Positions 49,805 through 58,800 of a DNA stretch of 64,000 nucleotides are shown here, piece by piece. Made by a program: the position numbers and the translations under genes. Location: assembly GCA_022559845.1 (NCBI GenBank), contig CM040129.1, positions 1,054,001 through 1,118,000 on the forward strand. The letters run 5' to 3'. Under the pieces are notes generated by a model. The model did no database searches and had not been told where the DNA came from. It saw only the letters and a list, made by a program, of their open reading frames with translations. The number at the start of each line of letters is the position of its first letter. Positions within the stretch are counted from its first letter, which is position 1. The DNA is from Amorphophallus konjac. Its lineage: Eukaryota; Streptophyta; Magnoliopsida; Alismatales; Araceae.

Positions 49805-52800
49805 TGGGCCCAGACCCGAGGGGAGCTCCCCCGGTAGAGTAAGTGGGGGAACTCCCCCGGTGGGAGTGCAATTTTCAATATTCAGGGGGTGTGGTCACAA
49901 CCTTCTGGTGGCCACGGAGAGTTTCGATCACCTTCCAAGCCAATGGTGAGCCTAAGCAAGTGCTCACCCTGACTGGTTTGTAGTCACCACCTTCTAGTGG
50001 CCACGGTGAGCTCTGGTCACCTTCTTGGCCGATGGTGAGCCTAAGCAAGTGCTCACCCTTCTTGTCAAGACTAAAAGGAGCCTCTTTTTTTTGTTTGTTA
50101 CCCGCCTTAAGATGGCGTCTTGTTACCCGTTGTTTTTTTTTTGGAGTAACAAGAATTATATTCCAATGCCGCAGGGGATACCTGATGGCACTAAAAAATT
50201 TAATTTTGTATGGACTTTATCCCGTGAGCGTATAATTTCATGTCGCTCACAAGGTGCTCGGCAGAATGCCCACTTGTCATAAAGAGCTAAAAGCTCGACT
50301 TGGCGCGGGCTTTTGTTGAGTTGGTGAGCATCCGTATGACGGTGATGACCTAGTTTCTTAGTTTTCGAATTTTTATGTAATTGCCAGAAATCATGAACTT
50401 TTTTGGGTTCAACAACGGTCCATGCCCTCGTACAGATATCTGATATCATTCTTCTCATCGCCATCCACTATTCTTAGGACCTTCACGAGAGGTGTGATTA
50501 CTTTCATGTAACGTGCGACCCTGCCTTAGAATTTATTGTCTTCCACGATGTGGCACACGCCCAAATAATCCATTTGAGCATCAGGATTAGATTTGTCTAT
50601 GTAATTCCATATGGAATTGTGGTACATGAAAGACTTGAGCTCATTCTTATACCTGTGCAAGGATTTCAAAGAAATGAAATTCGAAGTAAATCTTGTTGGT
50701 CCTACATGGATGATATCTTGGCCCTCGCTTGCATGCTCTCTTAACTTGTTCCAGATCCTAAGATTGCCATAAATGTACTAAGTGATATTTTGTGCCCTTT
50801 TAATTAACTTCTTCACATTTTTGTCCTTCCTAATGTCTTCAAGTATCAAGTCCCGACAATGTGTTGCACATGGGAGCCAATATAAATACTTGCGTTTCTG
50901 CATCAACTTCCTCCATGTAGTCTTGTAAATGGCTTCATTATCGGTGACTACTTGCACAACATGCTCCTCTCCAATTTGTTCTACCATGTCATTCATCAAA
51001 TGAAACAAATAATTTACATTCTTTTCATAATTTTATGTATCAATTTGATGTATCAACTGATTTCACAAAGACTGTACCTTCGATGCAATAAATTAGAATG
51101 TTGATCATGGACTTTTTTGTGGTACCAGTCCAGTCATCACACATAATGGTGCGTCTTCTCTCCATCCAGATATGCTTGAAATTTTCAACCCACTGATGAA
51201 GTTCCTCAACCTCTCCCTCAAGGTCACACCCGTATATGTCTCGACGTGATGGGCCTTGAAGCCAGGGTCAACTTCTGCTATGGCATCAAGCATATACTAC
51301 CAGTATTCTGATTCAACTGTATGTGCAGACACACTTACATAGAAAAACTATTTGCAAATATTTTTAAATGCATGTCCTGTAGCTTCAGCTGATTTTTTGA
51401 CCCCTCTCAATACTTGCTTGATTTTTGGCTGTGTAGCACTTTGTCTTCTATACACATAACTATCCACGGGGACTACTCTTTGCGGGGCTGCACTAGTGTC
51501 AGGACGTCTTGCTACACTAGTTGTACTGGAGTAGGTCCTTGATCCTATCGGTGCTTTTCTCTTCCTTCGAGCCGTACGCTCACGCTCTACTGTTTCGGTC
51601 AGCTCTAGATCTGAATCCTCAGTGCCTTCATTAACATCATCAGCCCTCCTTCCCCTTCTGCTTACTCTGCCTGAAATCTCCTCAGCAGTCCTTCATTACA
51701 TCCTATCTTTTTTGCCCATAAGGCACTGGCACATTTTCTCTGCCACCTGTCGGGGACATCTGTCGCATTGCTTGACCTTTGCTCTTATCCTTGCCAAATG
51801 CGTCTTTCCTTTAGTAATTCTGCCATGTATCTCCTTACCACAATAATTACATTTGACTTTCCTTCTTTCAACATCAACTAAGTTGAGGTGGGTCCACCCC
51901 GGATCGTCCTGCCCTTGTTGCTCTTAATCTTGTTCACATCTACCCATGATGGTGCATTAAAACAGTCAAAGAGAAATGGTTGTAAGTACAATGAAAAACT
52001 GCAATGAAGCATAATTGAGCTTCAAATTATGCTGAATTCAAATAATTAGACAAAAGCCCTAATTTCTAACTGCTAATTTAGGTCACATTTGGGGATTTTG
52101 CCTAATTACCCTCCATTAAATGCAATTAACAGCATGCTTCTGTCCTAAAACATTCAATGAAACTTAATTGAACTTCAATTAAAGCTAAATTTACCTAATT
52201 AGACAAGACTCCCAATTTTAAATTGCTAATTAGGTCTTAATTTGGGGATTTACCCTAATTTCCCGACGTGTAATGCAATTAGTAGTATGCTCTCACCCTA
52301 AAACATTCAATGAAACTTAATTGAGGTTTAATTGACGATAAATTTATCTAATTAGATGAAACCCTCAAATTTAAATCCTTAATTAGGCCTTAATTTGGGG
52401 ATTTACTCTTATTACCCCGCATGTAATACAATTAGCAGCATGCTCCCGCCCTAAAGCAAAGGTTGAAACTTAATTGAGCTTCAGTTGACGTTAAATTTAC
52501 CTAATTAGACAAAAGCCCTAAATATAAACTGTTAATTAGTCTCTAATTTGGGGATTTACCCTAATTATTCAGTGTGTAATACAATTAGTAATATGCTCCC
52601 GCCTTAAAGCATTCAATGAAGCTTAATTAAATTTGGATTGACGCTAAACTTATTTAATTAGACAAAAGCCCGCTAATTAGGGCCTAATTTGAAGATTTAT
52701 CATAATTAACGTATAAAAACTAATATATTGTATACAATCTTACCTACAATAAGAAAACTATAAAACAAAGAAAAAAACAAAAACTTACAAGATCCTTGAG

Positions 52801-55800
52801 GAATTTTCAACCCAATGATGTGAACGACAGCGGCGACGGCAACAACTACATATTGTAAACAACAAGAAAAGACGGCGGCGGTGGCGGCAAGATCTCCTCC
52901 CGACAGCCCCAAGCTCCCCCCTACCCCTCCTCCACCTCCCCTGGTCGGCACGCCCTTAGATCTAATCTCAGATCTGAGGGGTGGGGCAGACTTGAACTCC
53001 CCTTAAGAGGGGAGTTCGCGTTCGGTTTCGCCCGGTTTCTGGTGTATTGGGCCGAAACACCCGAAACTGGGAGAAATCAGAATTGATTTCACTTGAAACA
53101 CTTAAAATATTATTTTATTTAGTTTCAGACTTATTACAGTGAGTAGGTCCAGTTTCGGATCATTCCGGTCCGAAACGTATCGATTTTGGCCGAAACTGCC
53201 ATCCATGCTCGACGGCCAGCCGTGCTGAGCTGCGATAGCGGTAGTGGCGGCAATTGGCAGAGGGCGGTGGAGCTCCCTACTAGGCTGCCTGATTCTCCCC
53301 CTTGGGTGATTGGGGTTGGGGGAGGGGAGGATATCTTAACATGAGAGAAAATAGAAGGGAGAGGGAGAGAGGAGGGCTGCAGGCTGCTGGCCGGCAGAAA
53401 ATGGCGGGAATGGCCGGTGGCGACGACCAGTGGATGGCGGTGACAGCTGTTGGTGACTTCTACCCATCAATTTCGTTCGAATCGGTTGATTCCGATCCAG
53501 GTCGGCTGATTTTGCAATCCATGGTTGTTGACGTGTTAGGGTTAGGAGAATGGGGTTGAAAGTGGAGATAAATGAGATCAAAGTGGGGCGAGCTGAGATA
53601 GGGCTTGTATACCTGGCTAGATGGGCTTAGTTAAGTGGGTCAGCCACAAATTAGGCCAGAGTCGGGTGGGTGAGACAGGCCAAGGCAATTGTCTTGGTGA
53701 GCTAGGCAATCCCTGCGATCACCTAGGTTAGGACTGCAAACTCGGATGGGGCTCTAGGATTGGCCGTGGCTGATCCTGATCTGAATCTGATCAGATTGGC
53801 TAGTTTGGCTGATTTACATATAGTCAGCTCGATTGGCTTGATTTAAAAATTAATAAAAATGAAAAAAAGAAGAAATGGATCAATAAAATCAGAGAAAACC
53901 AGAAAATCATAGAAAAATTCTAGACATGTACATAAGTGAAAAGGTGATTTTTTTTGAGGAGTGAATTGTACCACATTTGTATTAATTGCAAAAAGAAAGT
54001 TCGATGTTCAAGTATAGTCAAGTCAGCACTTAAAAATCCCTATACAAAAATTCCAGACCAAGACGGTGTATTCCTTGTGATCTCCCCAACTAAAGGAAAA
54101 TGCAGGAGTTGTGGGACTCCACTTTGCATAAATGCTTAGCCCATTCACTCACTCTTACATTCAAAACAGACCAGCCTGTCTTATAAGTGAAAAGATGATT
54201 GTAGCAATGACATTTCATGCCTTTGAAAATTTTTGTGCAATTCACTATTGCCTTATATGATGAAAGCCAATTGCAATGTGTATTTCGTAAAGCCTCAATT
54301 TTGGAACCCAAACTAAATCCTAAATTGGGCATTACTTAATTTTTCATTCGGTTGATGTACCAATTGTTATCTGTTTTGTGCAATTGACTGTGATCATGTG
54401 GATGTGAGTCAAATGCCCTTTAATTATGTGAATTTGGCAAAGTACCTAAATGTTAGAACCTCGGTCATGGGACACAATTATATTTAATTAGCTACAATTG
54501 TATGAAATGAAATTTCATTTTTCTTAAATAAATTGGGGAGAGCTTCGATTTTTGGACGTTATTGGGGCTCCAGTTGAGTAGTAGGGCTGTGAATGGCCAA
54601 GATTCTTTAAAAAAATCAAATGAATCAGCTGAATCAGGGTCTGGATATGCCGATTCCAGCTGGATTCTTTAAAGCCGAGGTTGTCCACTTCCCCCGTCCC
54701 AATATCAGATCATCGGCTAATCTCGATCCGGATGGTTGATTCTGTATTCCATGTGCCTAGGTGACAGGCTAGAGCAAGCGGACTTCTGGTCACCTCACCT
54801 TGCCTTGTTGCCTAGGTGAGTGGCAACCTTTGATGACATAGTTCCCTCTTCCTCCTGTCCTTTTCATCTTCCTCCAGTCCACACCTGATATCTGTTGGCG
54901 CCAGTGAGTTTTTGGCTCAAAGCAGAATCAGAACCAGACCAGGCCAAGACTGGTCCAGTTCTGGATTCCAGTTTTTAGTTCTTCCATCTGGCAGTACAGA
55001 TCTATCTACACAAGTGTCAAATGCTATCTGATGAACATGGAGAAATTTGTGGAGGATTTTGTATGAATTTAACAGGCAATTCTTGAATCCTGTTCATCAG
55101 CATTGGTGCAAGTGTGTTATACTGAATGACGTGGTGTCCATCCATGGTGCATATTGTGCTTCCTTTTTGTCCACCTTCTTCAAGCATCATATATTTGTCT
55201 ACCAGTCGACTTATGGACATTTTTTGTATTGTCTGAGGTAACGCTTTTCTATCTGGTTGATCTGTGAGCTGTACGCTTCTTTTATCGCCCTGAATGATCA
55301 TTTACTCCAAAATATTTTTTTTAGAAATGTATCATCATCATCATCAGAGCCTTATCCCAATTAATTGGGGTCGGCTACATGAATCCTGTTCCGCCAAAGA
55401 TTTCTATCAAGTGCAATATTCATATTTAAACTCAAGGAACTAATGTCCTTCCTAATAACATCGCACCATCTCATTTTAGGCCTTCCTCGAGCTCTTTTGC
55501 TAGCATCCACTAAGATTTGATCACATCTTTTAACCGGCGCTGAGTTAGGGCGACGAAACACATGTCCAAACCACCTGAGTCTATTTTCTCTCATTTTACT
55601 ATCAATTGGAGCTATCCCTAAGTCCTTACGGATGCGTTCATTCCTAATCTTGTCTTTCTTAGTCTTGCCACACATCCATCTCAACATCCTCATCTCTGCT
55701 ACACACATTTTGTGGATGTGTTCCTTTCGTACTGCCTAACACTCGGTACCATATAACAGAGCGGGTCTCACAGCCGTTCTATAAAACCTCCCTTTGAGTT

Positions 55801-58800
55801 TCACAGGCATACGACGATCACAAAGGACACCTGATGCACTTCTCCATCTTAACCAGCCTGCCTTAATCCTATGTGTAACGTCATCATAAATCTCCCCATT
55901 CTCTTGTATGATAGACCCTAAGTATCGAAAGCTACTACTCTTCGGAATGTTATGTCCATCAATTAGAACCATGTCTTCCTGAACCACTCTCCCATTACTA
56001 AAATTACAGTGCATAAATTCTGACTTGCTCCTACTAATTTTAAAACCTTTAGACTCCAAGGCAAGTCTCCAACGCTCTAACTTAGCATTTAGAGCATCAA
56101 TACTCTCATCAATTAAAATAATATCGTCTGCAAATAGCATACACCAAGGGATATCCTCATGCAATTGTTTAGTTACTTCATCCATAACTAAGGCAAAGAG
56201 ATACGGACTTAGTGCAGAACCTTGATGCAAACCTATAGAAACGGGAAATTCACCAGTCTCTCCAGCAATAGTTCGAACACTAGTAATAGCACCGTCGTAC
56301 ATATCCTTAATCAAATCAACATATCCTTGAGAGATTCCTTTCTTTCTTAATGTCCACCAAATCAATTCTCTCGGTACTCGATCGTACGCCTTCTCTAAAT
56401 CAAGAAAAATTATATACAAATCTTTTCTCATCTCTCTATACTTCTCCATTAGCTGCCGTAGCAAGAAAATAGCTTCTGTAGTAGATCTATTTGGCATAAA
56501 ATCAAACTGATTTTCCGACACAGTAGTCATACCACGGAGGCGTTTATCAATTACTCTTTCCCAAAGTTTCATAGTATGACTCATAAGCTTAATTCCGAGA
56601 TAATTATTACAACTTTGAATATCTCCTTTATTTTTATAGAAAGGAACTATAACACTTTTTCTCCAAACTTCTGGCATTCTCCGTTCCTTTAAAATTTTAT
56701 TAAAAAATTTAGTTAGCCACTGAATACCAATATCTCCTAGGCCTTTCCATACTTCAATAGGTAAGCCATCTAGTCCTAAGGCCTTGCCCACTTTCATTTT
56801 CCTTAAAGCATCCTCCACTTCTGACATCTTAATACGCCTGAAATATTGATATTTATCAAATATTGTGGACTCTTGGGTACCTTCTAAAGATAAATCCTTG
56901 ACGGAATCTCCATTAAGTAACTTCTGAAAATAGCTATGCCACCTCTCTTTAATCTCAAGATCCTTAGTTAAAACCCTTTGATCTTCACCTTTAATGCACC
57001 GAACATGATCTAAATCTCTAGTTTTCCTTTCTCTTAATTTAGCTAGTTTAAATATGTCCTTTTCACCCTCTCGGGTTCCTAATTTATTATATAAATCTTC
57101 AAATGCCTTTGATTTGGCTTCGCTGACTATTTTCTTAGCTCTCTTTTTAGCGATTTTATATGCTTCTAGGGTTTGAGCATTTTTGTTAGCTTGTCAAACT
57201 TTAAAGCATTCCTTTTTTACTTTAATGGTATTTTGAATTTCCTCACTCCACCACCAAGTCTCTTTTTCTAAGTTCTTTTTACCTTTAGATTCGCCTAAGA
57301 GTTATTTTGCAACCCTCGTTATACAATTTGTAACATTATTCCACATTACATTAGTTTCTTGTTCTAAATTCCAAATATTTTCCTTTAATAGATGATTTTT
57401 AAAAGTTTCTAAACTTTTACCTTTTAAATTCCACCATTTAATCTTGGAATAATTATTTATAATGATCTTTCTTTTGAATTTAGGGATAGTGACATCCATT
57501 ACTAACAATCTATGTTAAGGGGCTAGACTCTCACCTGGAATAACTTTGCAATCTTTACATAAAACTCTATCGACCTTCCTAATGAGAAAATAGTTAATTT
57601 GACTTATATGTGTTCCACTCTTGTATGTTATTAAGTGTTCGTCCCGCTTCTTAAAGAAGGTATTAATAATTGCTAGATCATAGGCCATAGCAAAATCAAG
57701 AATAGTGTTACCCATATTATTTCTATTACCAAAATCAAGCCCTCCATGAATTCTCTCATAGCCTCTATTATCTATACCCACATGACCATTAAGATCCCCT
57801 CCAATAAAGATTCTATCTTCACTAGGGATATTTTGGATCAAACTATCAATAGTCTCCCAAAATTGCTTTTTAATGCTCTCTTCTAATCCTACTTGAGGTG
57901 CATATGCACTAATTATATTCAAAATATCATCACTTAAGATAAGTTTAATTACCATTAGTCTATCCCCCAATCTATTTACTTCCACAACTCTGTCTTTTAA
58001 GTTTTTATCTATTATTATAGCAACACCATTTCTAGAGTTATTATTACCCGTATACCAAATTTTATACCCATCAATGTCTTTAGCTTTATGTCCTTTCCAC
58101 CTAGTTTCTTGTAGGCAAGCTATGTTAACCCTCCTGTCCTTCATTAATTTAACTAATTCTAAACCCTTACCCGTTAAAGTTCCTATATTCCAAGTAGCTA
58201 GACGGATTCTATGTTTTTGGACTTGCTTCTTTACCCGTGTGCGTCCAACCCCACACGAGAACCCTTGCCTATTTGACACCGCAATCGGGCGCCATTGCTG
58301 TTTTTAGAAATGTATATAGTTAAAATATGTAGACAACAGTACTTGGCTTATTGGACATCTGCCTGAATTTTGTCATTGGATGTTGTATTCTTATTTTGTC
58401 ATTATTTGCTATCCAAATCTTGTAACTTGAGAATTTCTTGGTTGGACAGCTGTTTGATTGCTCGAAACCTTTTGAGTGGTATGAAGTCATGTTCAGAGAT
58501 CTTCCAGTATATGAATTATATTGAAAATAAAGCTGCATTTAGAACTGGTGATGGTGCAAATTTGCTTGCCGAGGGCCATGGCAAGGACTTCAGTGAGACT
58601 ATGGTCTGCAATCTTTCTATGGCTTTTGCTTTGGTAGTGATTTAGTGTATATATGCAGAGGTTTTCCTTTTGAAATGGCATGCAGGGCGGTGAGTTTCGA
58701 AGAAGATCAAGGTTCTTGAGGAGGAGGGGTCGTGTTCGTCGCTTGAAATACACTTGGAAGTCTGCTGGTTACCATTCTATCAGAAAAAGGATCAACGAGA

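Larger units (their letters stand above)
45937..50414 (+). mobile_element. Solo LTR A2 with nested LINE fragment
   Basis: The ends are TGTTTACACGCG and GGGTTCAACA, flanked by ACGGT on both sides (45932-45936 and 50415-50419). Inside: shared block (46029-46135), TTGAATTTGCTTTCGTC array (46290-46440), W-box-bearing 59-bp array (46650-48070, split by the LINE), AGCGCACACCGCTTC segment (48135), ~30-bp array (48240-49010), TTTTATAGGAGG (49297), GC-rich dyad array (49430-49870) and end. About 3.9 kb without the LINE. No genes. It cuts the hAT transposase relic. Confidence 0.87.

Noticed and set aside
49365..49878. Overlapping Gly/Pro-rich frames on both strands
   Set aside because: They are translations of the GC-rich dyad array of LTR A2. 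No domain, and the frame depends on homopolymer length.
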